A stretch of 5,054 bases of DNA from Hyphomicrobiales bacterium (GTDB taxonomy: Bacteria; Pseudomonadota; Alphaproteobacteria; Rhizobiales; Aestuariivirgaceae). A model generated the notes under the pieces. It was not told where the DNA came from. It saw nothing but the letters and a program-made list of their open reading frames with translations, and made no database searches. The translations under genes and the position numbers were made by a program. Shown piece after piece: positions 1 through 5,054 of the stretch. Position 1 is the first letter of the stretch. Each line of letters starts with the position of its first letter. The stretch covers positions 1 through 5,054 of the forward strand of contig JALUFY010000103.1 of the NCBI GenBank assembly GCA_027051995.1, given 5' to 3'.

Positions 1-303
1 GGCCACGCAATTGAACACCCAGGCCAGTTCGGCGTGCTGGGAAACGCGCGACTGGTTGAAGACGATATGGGCCTTCGGATCGATGCCGGCGGCGAGAAAG
101 GCGGCGGTGACCTCGCGGATGTTGCGGGTCAGCTCCGCCGGATCCTGGGCCACGGTGATGGCGTGCATGTCCACCACGCAATAGAGGCATTCGTGATCCT
201 TCTGCAGATCGACGAAGCGGGTGATGGCGCCCAGGTAGTTGCCCAGGTGCAGGTTGCCGGTGGGCTGAACGCCGGAAAAGACGCGCGGGAGGGTCTTGCT
301 CAT
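1..303 (-). CDS. trpS: Tryptophanyl-tRNA synthetase, N-terminal part (cut by window edge)
   Basis: This is a class I aminoacyl-tRNA synthetase that attaches tryptophan to tRNA-Trp in the cytoplasm using ATP. The visible 101 codons start [21 protein letters not shown]. They carry the TrpS form of the class I HIGH signature, TGNLHLGN (residues 15-22), followed by NYLGAI, then DMHAIT (45-50), and [15 protein letters not shown] (85-99), a typical TrpS block. The frame is open to base 1, so the C-terminal two thirds, including the KMSKS loop, lies outside the window. The family is usually about 330-350 residues. The ATG at 303 sits where TrpS proteins normally begin. A GGAG (316-319) lies 12 nt upstream, which is slightly far for a ribosome site. 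The gene is divergent from tesB across a 100-bp gap. The identification is secure; nothing can be said about the missing part. Confidence 0.97.
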   Translation of the reverse strand, partial: MSKTLPRVFSGVQPTGNLHLGNYLGAITRFVDLQKDHECLYCVVDMHAITVAQDPAELTRNIREVTAAFLAAGIDPKAHIVFNQSRVSQHAELAWVFNCVA

Positions 304-344
304 GGCTGTTTCGTGCTCCGCGATGGTGTGATCTTGCTGGGGGC

Positions 345-373
345 TATATGCACCGCCGGGGCGGGCTTGCCAA
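345..373 (-). promoter_or_regulatory. Possible sigma-70-type promoter for trpS
   Basis: On the minus strand, TTGGCA (373-368) matches the -35 consensus TTGACA at five of six bases. It is followed at 17 nt by CATATA (350-345), or at 19 nt by TATAGC (348-343), as an imperfect -10. Transcription would start near 338 and leave a leader of about 35 nt before the trpS ATG at 303. This is inferred from pattern only. The -10 is poor, and alphaproteobacterial promoters often diverge from consensus. Confidence 0.3.
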
Positions 374-389
374 GAAAATTTGCTTGCCA
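365..389. repeat. Short repeat cluster in the trpS/tesB divergent region (possible operator)
   Basis: The octamer GCTTGCCA occurs twice as a direct repeat (365-372 and 382-389, start-to-start distance 17 bp). Between and across the copies is a near-perfect 16-bp palindrome at 371-386 (CAAGAAAA / TTTGCTTG, one mismatched pair), and CTTGCCAAG (366-374) is itself a short palindrome. The cluster overlaps the possible trpS -35 element and ends at the tesB ribosome site. This fits a regulator binding site, but no known operator was recognised and chance cannot be excluded. Confidence 0.3.
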
Positions 390-394
390 GAAGG
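389..394 (+). promoter_or_regulatory. Ribosome binding site supporting the tesB ATG at 404
   Basis: AGAAGG lies 9 nt upstream of the ATG at 404. The competing in-frame starts have no comparable site: TTG at 380, GTG at 401 (same site, 6 nt), and ATG at 452. This favours 404. Confidence 0.5.
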
Positions 395-403
395 CGCTGC
401 GTG

Positions 404-1348
404 ATGGAATCTGCCGCCATTGACGAAAACGTAAATTCCACTGGACGCGCCATGCCCGACACCGGAAGCCTTCTCGCCATTCTCGATCTGGAGCCGCTGG
501 AGGAAAACCTGTTTCGCGGGCGTTCGCCGCGGGCTGGCTGGCAAAGGGTCTTCGGCGGGCAGGTGATCGGCCAGGCGCTGGTGGCCGCCGTGCGCACCGT
601 GGAGGCCGGGCGCATGGCGCATTCCATGCACGGATACTTCATGCGCCCGGGCGATCCCGGCGCGCCGATCGTCTATCAGGTGGAGCGTTACCGCGACGGG
701 CGCAGCTTCACCACCCGGCACGTGGTGGCCATTCAGCACGGGCGGCCGATCTTCACCATGACATCGTCGTTCCACCGCCGCGAGGAGGGCGATTTCGAAC
801 ATCAGACGCCCATGCCATGCGTGCCCATGCCGGAAGACCTGCCGGATGAAAAGGCGCTGCTGGCGCGTTTCGCGGAGAAGATGCCGGAGAACATGCGGCG
901 CTATTTCACCCGCGAGCGGCCCATCGAACTGCGCTTTTGCGAGCCCGATCACCTGCTGGCCCCCACGCCGGGGGAGGATTACCGGCAGAATGTGTGGATC
1001 CGGGCCACCGGGCGGCTGCCGGATGATCCGGCGCTGCATCAGTGCGTGCTGGCCTATGCCTCGGACATGACCTTGCTGGATACCTCCCTGGTGCCGCACG
1101 GGCGCAATCTGTTCGACCGTTCGCTGATGCTGGCCAGCCTGGATCACGCATTGTGGCTGCACCGGCCCTTCCGGGCCGACGAATGGCTGCTCTATGCCCA
1201 GGACACGCCGTTCATGGGCGGAGCGCGCGGCTTCAACCGGGGGCTTGTCTATACGCGCAGCGGCCGGCTTGTGGCCTCGGTGGCGCAGGAGGGGCTGATC
1301 CGCGTCCGGCGGGACGCAACGGGCCCGCACCTTGCCGTGCCGGGATAA
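404..1348 (+). CDS. tesB: Acyl-CoA thioesterase II (TesB family)
   Basis: This is a cytoplasmic enzyme that hydrolyses acyl-CoA to free fatty acid and CoA, with the double-hotdog fold of the TesB family. The 314-residue protein shows family blocks throughout: [48 protein letters not shown] in the first hotdog, and [52 protein letters not shown] in the second. Aligned by eye to E. coli TesB (catalytic Asp204, Thr228, Gln278), the equivalents are Asp221, Ser245 and Gln295 with identical spacing. The Thr is therefore a conservative Ser. The ATG at 404 has an AGAAGG site. The ATG at 452 (298 residues) fits the usual family length of about 286 better and also remains possible, because the 16 extra N-terminal residues match nothing known to me. 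The hrcA start follows 44 nt downstream with no terminator between, so read-through into the heat-shock genes is plausible. Confidence 0.95.
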   Translation: MESAAIDENVNSTGRAMPDTGSLLAILDLEPLEENLFRGRSPRAGWQRVFGGQVIGQALVAAVRTVEAGRMAHSMHGYFMRPGDPGAPIVYQVERYRDGRSFTTRHVVAIQHGRPIFTMTSSFHRREEGDFEHQTPMPCVPMPEDLPDEKALLARFAEKMPENMRRYFTRERPIELRFCEPDHLLAPTPGEDYRQNVWIRATGRLPDDPALHQCVLAYASDMTLLDTSLVPHGRNLFDRSLMLASLDHALWLHRPFRADEWLLYAQDTPFMGGARGFNRGLVYTRSGRLVASVAQEGLIRVRRDATGPHLAVPG

Positions 1349-1358
1349 ATCATTACAT
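1331..1358 (+). promoter_or_regulatory. Weak candidate promoter for hrcA-grpE
   Basis: Within the last tesB codons, CTTG (1331-1334) is followed after 17 nt by ATTACAT (1352-1358). This is a partial match to the alphaproteobacterial RpoH pattern (CTTG, 17-18 nt, C-pyrimidine-TATnT). The same stretch can be read as a poor sigma-70 promoter (TTGCCG, 16 nt, TACATT). Either would give a start just before hrcA. Evidence is pattern only. Confidence 0.2.
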
Positions 1359-1361
1359 TGA

Positions 1362-1381
1362 CCGCGACGGATCAATCGCGG
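1362..1381. repeat. Inverted repeat just upstream of hrcA
   Basis: The arms CCGCGA (1362-1367) and TCGCGG (1376-1381) are perfect 6-bp complements around an 8-nt spacer, ending 11 bp before the hrcA ATG. There is no T-run after it, so it is not an intrinsic terminator. It is not the CIRCE sequence that HrcA normally binds (TTAGCACTC, 9 nt, GAGTGCTAA), although the size and spacing are of that general kind. It could be an mRNA hairpin at the translation start, an operator, or chance in GC-rich DNA. Confidence 0.3.
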
Positions 1382-1392
1382 ACGAAACCGGC

Positions 1393-2457
1393 ATGAACAA
1401 ACCCGCTACAGGACTTGCGGAAATGAGCGAACGGGCGCGGGAGATTTTCCGCCAGCTCGTGGAGACCTATATCGCCACCGGCGCGCCGGTGGGCTCGCGC
1501 ACGCTGTCCAGGGCGCTGCCGGTCAATCTCTCGCCGGCCTCGGTGCGCAATGTCATGGCCGATCTGGAAGACCTGGGGCTGATCTACGCGCCGCATACCT
1601 CCGCCGGGCGCATGCCCACGCAGCAGGGGCTGCGCTTCTTCGTCGACGCGGTGATGGAAGAGGCGGTGATCGCGCCAGAGGAACAGGCGAAAATCGACGC
1701 GCATCTGGCCGGCATCGATCCGGCGGCGGGACTGGACAAGGCGCTGGAAGAGGCCTCGGGCATTCTCTCGGGCCTGTCGCACTGCGCCGGGCTGGTGGTG
1801 ACGCCGCGCCGCGATCCGCATCTGAAGCACATCGAGTTCGTCCGCCTGTCGCACACCCGGGCGCTGGTGATTCTGGTGGGCGTGGACGGCACGGTGGAGA
1901 ACCGGGCCATCACCATCCCCCGCGATCTGCCCGGCGCGACGCTGGAGCAGGCGGCCAATTTCCTCAACGCGCGCTTTCGCGGGCTGACCATCGGCGAGAT
2001 TTCGCGCAGGCTGGGGCGCGAGCTGGAGGGCCTGCGCAAGGAGCTGGACGCGCTTTCGGCACAGGTGGTGGCCTCCGGGCTGGCGGTGTGGGCCGGCGGG
2101 GACGATGGCGAGGACAAGCGGCTGATCGTGCGCGGGCAGGCCAACCTGCTGGGCGGGACGGAGCCGGCGGCCGATCTGGAGCGGCTGCGCCAGCTGTTCG
2201 AGGACATCGAGGAAAAACGCGGCTTCTCGGAGCTTCTGTCGCTGGCCAGCGAGGGCGAGGGCGTGCGCATCTTCATCGGCCGGGAAAACCGGCTGTTTTC
2301 GCTCTCCGGCTCGTCGGTCATCGTGGCGCCATTCGGCGACACGGGCCATGACGTGGTCGGCGTGCTGGGCATCATCGGGCCGACGCGGATGCACTACGGG
2401 CGCGTCATCCCGGTGGTGGATTACACCGCGCGCGCCATCAGCCGCCTCTTCTCTTGA
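1393..2457 (+). CDS. hrcA: Heat-inducible transcription repressor HrcA
   Basis: HrcA is a dimeric DNA-binding repressor that binds CIRCE operators, classically upstream of groESL, and whose activity depends on the GroEL chaperone. The 354-residue product has the usual family length. The N-terminal winged helix (about residues 11-85) shows [28 protein letters not shown], then [18 protein letters not shown] and [19 protein letters not shown], which are hallmark HrcA motifs. The middle is the GAF-like domain with the family's inserted segment. The C-terminus ends with the conserved block [20 protein letters not shown] (323-342). The start could be the ATG at 1393 or the in-frame ATG at 1423 (344 residues), which has the better ribosome site. 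The open frame extends much further upstream, but that part overlaps tesB and is not coding. The gene is followed 74 nt later by grpE in the same direction, the hrcA-grpE arrangement known in Caulobacter. No CIRCE element is seen in this window. Confidence 0.97.
   Translation: MNKPATGLAEMSERAREIFRQLVETYIATGAPVGSRTLSRALPVNLSPASVRNVMADLEDLGLIYAPHTSAGRMPTQQGLRFFVDAVMEEAVIAPEEQAKIDAHLAGIDPAAGLDKALEEASGILSGLSHCAGLVVTPRRDPHLKHIEFVRLSHTRALVILVGVDGTVENRAITIPRDLPGATLEQAANFLNARFRGLTIGEISRRLGRELEGLRKELDALSAQVVASGLAVWAGGDDGEDKRLIVRGQANLLGGTEPAADLERLRQLFEDIEEKRGFSELLSLASEGEGVRIFIGRENRLFSLSGSSVIVAPFGDTGHDVVGVLGIIGPTRMHYGRVIPVVDYTARAISRLFS
1410..1413 (+). promoter_or_regulatory. Ribosome binding site favouring an internal hrcA start at 1423
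   Basis: AGGA lies 9 nt before the in-frame ATG at 1423. The ATG at 1393 has only a weak purine stretch (GGACGAAA) upstream. HrcA conservation begins at about the SERAREIF segment, right after the 1423 start, so both starts give a complete protein and 1423 is a real alternative. Confidence 0.35.
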
Positions 2458-2481
2458 TTTTCACCGGCGCGATACAGATAT
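2453..2481 (+). promoter_or_regulatory. Candidate RpoH (sigma-32) promoter for grpE
   Basis: CTTG (2453-2456), which overlaps the hrcA stop codon, is followed after 18 nt by CAGATAT (2475-2481). The alphaproteobacterial RpoH pattern is CTTG, 17-18 nt, then C-pyrimidine-TATnT. The C and the ATnT match; two positions do not. The site lies 50 bp upstream of the grpE ATG, so it could give grpE its own heat-induced transcript in addition to read-through from hrcA. Pattern evidence only. Confidence 0.3.
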
Positions 2482-2531
2482 GTAGCGCGAACGCAATCCA
2501 TCACGAATCCACATCATTCAGGGAACCCGAA

Positions 2532-3197
2532 ATGAGCAACAAGGACGGCAAAACCAACGTTCCGCCGGCGCAGGACGCGCCCGCGCGCGAGACGCGGGAG
2601 GAGACGCAAAAGGCCGCCGCGTCCGGCTGGGCGCGGGGCGGTGAGCAGCAGGCCGCGAACGGCGAAGCGCGGGCGCAGGTGGCGGCCTATGGCGGCGCGG
2701 CGGCGGCGGAAGCGGACGTGGAGGGGCTGCTGGCGGAGAACGCCGAGCTGAAGGACAAGCTTCTGCGCGCCATGGCCGACATGGACAATCTGCGCAAGCG
2801 GCTGGAGCGCGAGAAAGAGGACGCGGTGAAATACGCCGCCGCGCAGTTCGCGCGCGACATGCTCAGCGTGTCAGACAATCTTTCGCGCGCCCTGGAGCAT
2901 GTGCCGGAGGAAAAGCGCGCCGAAGGCTCGGAGTTCTTCAAGAATCTCATCGAGGGCGTGGAGATGACGCTGAAGGACCTTCTGGCCACCTTCGAGCGCC
3001 ACGGCATCAAGCGCATCAACCCGATGGGGGAGAAGTTCGATCCCAATTATCATCAGGCCATGTTCGAGGTGACGGACACCGACGCGCCCACCGGCACGGT
3101 GGTGCATGTGATGCAGGACGCCTATACGCACCATGACCGCGTGCTGCGCCCGGCCATGGTCGGCGTCGCCAAGCGCGAGGACAAGGACAAGGGCTGA
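2532..3197 (+). CDS. grpE: GrpE, nucleotide exchange factor for DnaK
   Basis: GrpE is a cytoplasmic homodimer that releases ADP from DnaK (Hsp70) and so drives the DnaK-DnaJ folding cycle. The 221-residue protein has three visible parts. Residues 1-60 are a low-complexity Ala/Gly/Glu/Gln-rich tail, probably disordered. Residues about 60-120 form the long dimerising helix ([25 protein letters not shown]). Residues about 135-214 are the helix bundle and beta domain, with [11 protein letters not shown] and the signature [12 protein letters not shown]...[28 protein letters not shown]. Gly142 matches E. coli Gly122, the site of the grpE280 mutation, and is intact. The usual Gly-Tyr of the signature is Ala-Tyr here (197-198). 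The ATG at 2532 is preceded by AGGGA (2520-2524) at 7 nt. Longer in-frame readings run into the intergenic region and are not supported. No dnaK or dnaJ follows; the unit ends at a terminator. Confidence 0.97.
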   Translation: MSNKDGKTNVPPAQDAPARETREETQKAAASGWARGGEQQAANGEARAQVAAYGGAAAAEADVEGLLAENAELKDKLLRAMADMDNLRKRLEREKEDAVKYAAAQFARDMLSVSDNLSRALEHVPEEKRAEGSEFFKNLIEGVEMTLKDLLATFERHGIKRINPMGEKFDPNYHQAMFEVTDTDAPTGTVVHVMQDAYTHHDRVLRPAMVGVAKREDKDKG

Positions 3198-3223
3198 GAA
3201 CAGCCGCCGCGAGCAGGAACAAG

Positions 3224-3247
3224 ACCCCGCCGCTCCGGCGGGGTTTT
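3224..3247 (+). terminator. Intrinsic terminator after grpE, possibly bidirectional
   Basis: CCCCGCCG (3225-3232) pairs perfectly with CGGCGGGG (3236-3243) around a three-base loop (CTC), followed by TTTT (3244-3247). A3224 can also pair with the first T. It lies 26 nt after the grpE stop. Read on the minus strand, the same hairpin begins 20 nt after the stop of the convergent SDR gene and is followed by the moderately T-rich TCTTGTT, so it may also serve that operon, though less strongly. Confidence 0.88.
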
Positions 3248-3267
3248 CCATGCCCCGGCGTGGCGGC

Positions 3268-4128
3268 TCACAACAGGGCTTTCAGCCCCTCGCGGTAAGT
3301 GGGGAAGCGCGGACGCCAGCCCAGTTCGCGTTTCAGGCGGGCGTTGGAGACGCGTTTTGATTCGCCATAGAAGGAGCGCGCCATGGGGGAAAGTTCGGCT
3401 TCCTCGAAGGGAATCAGCGGCGGCGGGGCCAGCCCCAGCAGCTCGTGGGCGAACAGCGCCACCTCGTGCGGCGGGGCCGGTTCGTCGTCCACCACGTTAT
3501 AGACCGCGCCGGGGCGGGGCCGGCCGATGGACAGCTCCAGCGCACCGGCCAGGTCCTCCACATGAATGCGCGAAAAGACCTGGCCCTGCTTGACCACCAG
3601 CGCCTTGCGATACCCCGCCCGGGCCTTTTCCAGCGCGTTGCGCCCCGGGCCGTAGATTCCGGGCAGGCGGAAAATGTGAACCGGCAATCCGGCCCGGTCA
3701 TGCAGGCCCATCCAGCCGCGTTCCGCCGCCAGCCGCCAGCGCCCCCGGCGGCTGACTGGCGCGGGCGGCGTTTCCTCGTCCACCCAGCCGCCGCCATGAT
3801 CGCCATAGACGCCGACGGTGGACAGATAACCCGCCCAGCGCAAATCATGCGCCCGCCGCTCCAGATCATCGCCCAGCGCGGCGAGCGCCGGGTCGCCGTC
3901 TTCACCGGGCGGGATGGAGCTCAGCACATGGGTTGCGCCCTCCCAGGCTTCATCCGGCAGGGGGGCCGAACCATCGAAGACGAAGGCCCGCCAGCCCCTG
4001 CCGGCAATATCGCGCGCGCCTGTCTCGTCGCGCGCCGTGCCAAGGATGTCCCAGCCGCGCCCGGCCAGCCGCGCGGCCAGAACCGAGGCCACATAGCCCA
4101 GCCCGAGAAACAGAATGCGCCCGCTCAT
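3268..4128 (-). CDS. Atypical short-chain dehydrogenase/epimerase-like NAD(P)-binding protein (YeeZ-like)
   Basis: This 286-residue protein has the extended/atypical SDR (NAD-dependent epimerase/dehydratase) fold. It starts with a Rossmann strand and dinucleotide motif, ILFLGLGYVASVLAARLAGRG (G9-x-G11-x-x-A14). It continues with YLSTVGVYGDHGGGWVDEET (101-120), the FRLPGIYGPGRN block (153-164), FSRIHVEDLAGAL (185-197), YNVVDDEP (210-217) and the C-terminal LKRELGWRPRFPTYREGL. Where active SDRs have YxxxK before LAAE, this protein reads RGRWRLAAE (128-136), with Arg at both catalytic positions. Its reaction is therefore unknown and it may be catalytically unusual or only bind cofactor. The start at 4128 overlaps the queG stop as ATGA and has GGAGGG 8 nt upstream, so the two genes are translationally coupled. 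A longer reading from 4185 is an upstream extension inside queG. The substrate cannot be predicted. Confidence 0.9.
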   Translation of the reverse strand: MSGRILFLGLGYVASVLAARLAGRGWDILGTARDETGARDIAGRGWRAFVFDGSAPLPDEAWEGATHVLSSIPPGEDGDPALAALGDDLERRAHDLRWAGYLSTVGVYGDHGGGWVDEETPPAPVSRRGRWRLAAERGWMGLHDRAGLPVHIFRLPGIYGPGRNALEKARAGYRKALVVKQGQVFSRIHVEDLAGALELSIGRPRPGAVYNVVDDEPAPPHEVALFAHELLGLAPPPLIPFEEAELSPMARSFYGESKRVSNARLKRELGWRPRFPTYREGLKALL

Positions 4129-5054
4129 GCCTTCATCCCTCCGGTTTCTCCCGTCTCTTCCGTTTCCTTCAGCGCCGCGCGCCATTCCCGCAGCACGAGC
4201 GCATCCCGCTCATCCGGCTGGCGGGCCCCGTGCAGGGCGCGGAAATCTTCGCGCGCCAGCAGTCTGGAGAGCGCCCAGACGGCCATGCCTCGCACCAGCG
4301 GACTTTCGTCATCCAGCCGCGCGCGGGCGTGTTTCGACAATTCCATCCTGCCGGAATTGCCGATGGCGATTATCACGTTGGCCACGAAGCGGTCACGCCC
4401 GGCGCGGCGCACCGGCGTGCCGGCGAACATCCTGCGGAAGGCCGCGTCATCCAGCGCCGCCAGTTCCGCCAGAGGCGGGTCAACCAGCCGCGGGCGCGGC
4501 CTCAGCCGCTCTTCCCCAGCCTCTCTGGCGAAGTGATTCCACGGGCAGATGGCCAGACAGTCGTCGCAGCCGAAAATCCTGTTGCCCATGAGCGGGCGCA
4601 GGGAACGCGGCACGGGGCCGTCATGCTCGATGGTGAGATAGGAGATGCAGCGGCGCGCATCGATGCGCCCCGGCCCCAGAAAAGCCTTCGTAGGGCAGAT
4701 GTCCAGACAGGCCGTGCAGCTGCCGCAATGATTGGCCGATGGCGCATCGGGCGTCAGCCGGGCGGCGGTCAGGATGACGCCGAGAAACAGCCAGCTGCCC
4801 CAGCCGCGCGACACCACGCAGGTGTGCTTGCCGGGCCAGCCGATGCCGGAGATGGCGGCCAGCCGCTTTTCCATCAGGGGCGCGGTATCGACGAAGACCT
4901 TGACATCCTCTCCGGTGATCGAGGCGGCGAGCTGCGCGGTCTGTTTCAGACGGCCCTTGAGCACGTCATGATAATCCCTGCCCAGGGCATAGAGCGAGAT
5001 CACGCCGCGATCCTCGCGCGCCAGCCGCGCCAGCGGATCGAGCCCCGGCGGGGG
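4125..5054 (-). CDS. queG: Epoxyqueuosine reductase QueG (N-terminus cut by window edge)
   Basis: QueG performs the last step of queuosine synthesis, reducing epoxyqueuosine to queuosine at the wobble base (position 34) of tRNAs with GUN anticodons. It uses cobalamin and two [4Fe-4S] clusters. The visible 309 residues open with DPLARLAREDRGVISLYALGRDYH, matching the E. coli SRYALGRDYH region at about residue 110. Roughly 70-110 N-terminal residues therefore lie beyond base 5054, and the GTG at 5003 is an internal Val, not a start. FVDTAP (54-59 of the fragment) holds the expected catalytic Asp (56). The iron-sulfur part shows CGSCTACLDICP (110-121), then Cys136 in RRCISYLTIEH, then GCDDCLAICPWN (162-173), giving all eight cluster cysteines. 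RPLMGNRIFGCDDC is a strong QueG signature. A helical, HEAT-like C-terminal region follows. It is the upstream member of a coupled pair with the SDR gene (ATGA overlap). Confidence 0.97.
   Translation of the reverse strand, partial: PPPGLDPLARLAREDRGVISLYALGRDYHDVLKGRLKQTAQLAASITGEDVKVFVDTAPLMEKRLAAISGIGWPGKHTCVVSRGWGSWLFLGVILTAARLTPDAPSANHCGSCTACLDICPTKAFLGPGRIDARRCISYLTIEHDGPVPRSLRPLMGNRIFGCDDCLAICPWNHFAREAGEERLRPRPRLVDPPLAELAALDDAAFRRMFAGTPVRRAGRDRFVANVIIAIGNSGRMELSKHARARLDDESPLVRGMAVWALSRLLAREDFRALHGARQPDERDALVLREWRAALKETEETGETGGMKA
4137..4142 (-). promoter_or_regulatory. Strong ribosome binding site fixing the SDR gene start at 4128
   Basis: On the minus strand, GGAGGG (4142-4137) lies 8 nt before the ATG at 4128, inside the last codons of queG. 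With the ATGA stop/start overlap it decides the start and indicates re-initiation by ribosomes that finish queG. Confidence 0.75.

Noticed and set aside
304..403. A riboswitch or Trp attenuation leader before trpS
   Set aside because: There is no run of Trp codons, no T-box-like sequence and no terminator hairpin in this 100-bp region.
34..423. A 129-codon open frame on the plus strand opposite trpS
   Set aside because: It is antisense to the TrpS N-terminus with its HIGH-type motif and carries no recognisable motif of its own.
344..1375. A 343-codon open frame on the minus strand across tesB
   Set aside because: It is antisense to a clearly recognised TesB, rich in Arg/His/Pro/Gly as expected for a mirror frame in GC-rich DNA, and shows no recognisable domain.
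1042..1392. The upstream extension of the hrcA frame
   Set aside because: It overlaps the 3' end of tesB in another frame and has no HrcA similarity. Conservation begins near residue 11 from the 1393 start.
1372..2394. A 340-codon open frame on the minus strand across hrcA
   Set aside because: Same reason: it shadows hrcA, has a composition typical of a non-coding frame, and has no domain or ribosome site of note.
4129..4185. A longer N-terminus for the SDR protein starting at 4185
   Set aside because: It adds Arg/Gly-rich residues before the Rossmann strand and ignores the ATGA overlap and strong ribosome site at 4128.
3445..4536. A 363-codon open frame on the plus strand spanning the SDR and queG genes
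   Set aside because: It runs antisense through the coding parts of two well-supported genes and turns into Ser/Arg/Ala low complexity. It is not a real protein.
4125..5003. A complete queG beginning at the GTG at 5003
   Set aside because: The frame continues to 5054 with QueG-like sequence (DPLARLAREDRG). Compared with E. coli QueG, about 110 N-terminal residues would be missing, so this is a gene cut by the window edge and not a short version.

Overview
The window is a GC-rich stretch of ordinary bacterial chromosome. It holds six protein-coding genes, two of them cut by the window edges. Protein resemblance (TesB, HrcA, GrpE and QueG variants), high GC and an hrcA-grpE pair with no dnaK behind it suggest an alphaproteobacterium. 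A Caulobacter/Maricaulis-like or related marine lineage is a guess, since no rRNA or other decisive marker is present. There are no tRNAs, rRNAs, CRISPR arrays, insertion sequences, phage genes or obvious horizontally acquired islands.

Layout: (1) 1-303, minus strand: the first 101 codons of trpS (tryptophanyl-tRNA synthetase), running off the left edge. (2) 304-403: a 100-bp divergent intergenic region with a possible trpS promoter and a cluster of CTTG/CAAG repeats. (3) 404-1348, plus: tesB, an acyl-CoA thioesterase II. (4) 1393-2457, plus: hrcA, the heat-shock repressor. (5) 2532-3197, plus: grpE, the DnaK nucleotide exchange factor, followed by a strong intrinsic terminator at 3224-3247. 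(6) 3268-4128, minus: an atypical SDR (NAD(P)-binding, YeeZ-like) gene. (7) 4125-5054, minus: queG (epoxyqueuosine reductase), cut at its N-terminus by the right edge. The queG stop and SDR start overlap as ATGA, so the two form a translationally coupled operon that converges on grpE.

How the genes work together: hrcA and grpE form the heat-shock chaperone module (repressor plus DnaK co-chaperone), an arrangement described in Caulobacter crescentus. No CIRCE operator is visible next to them. Weak RpoH-like promoter matches sit before hrcA and before grpE. trpS and queG both serve translation (tRNA charging and tRNA wobble modification), and tesB serves acyl-CoA metabolism. I see no undescribed multi-gene system here. 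The points most worth a second look are the SDR that lacks the catalytic Tyr/Lys pair and is coupled to queG, the repeat cluster between trpS and tesB, and the possible RpoH promoters.
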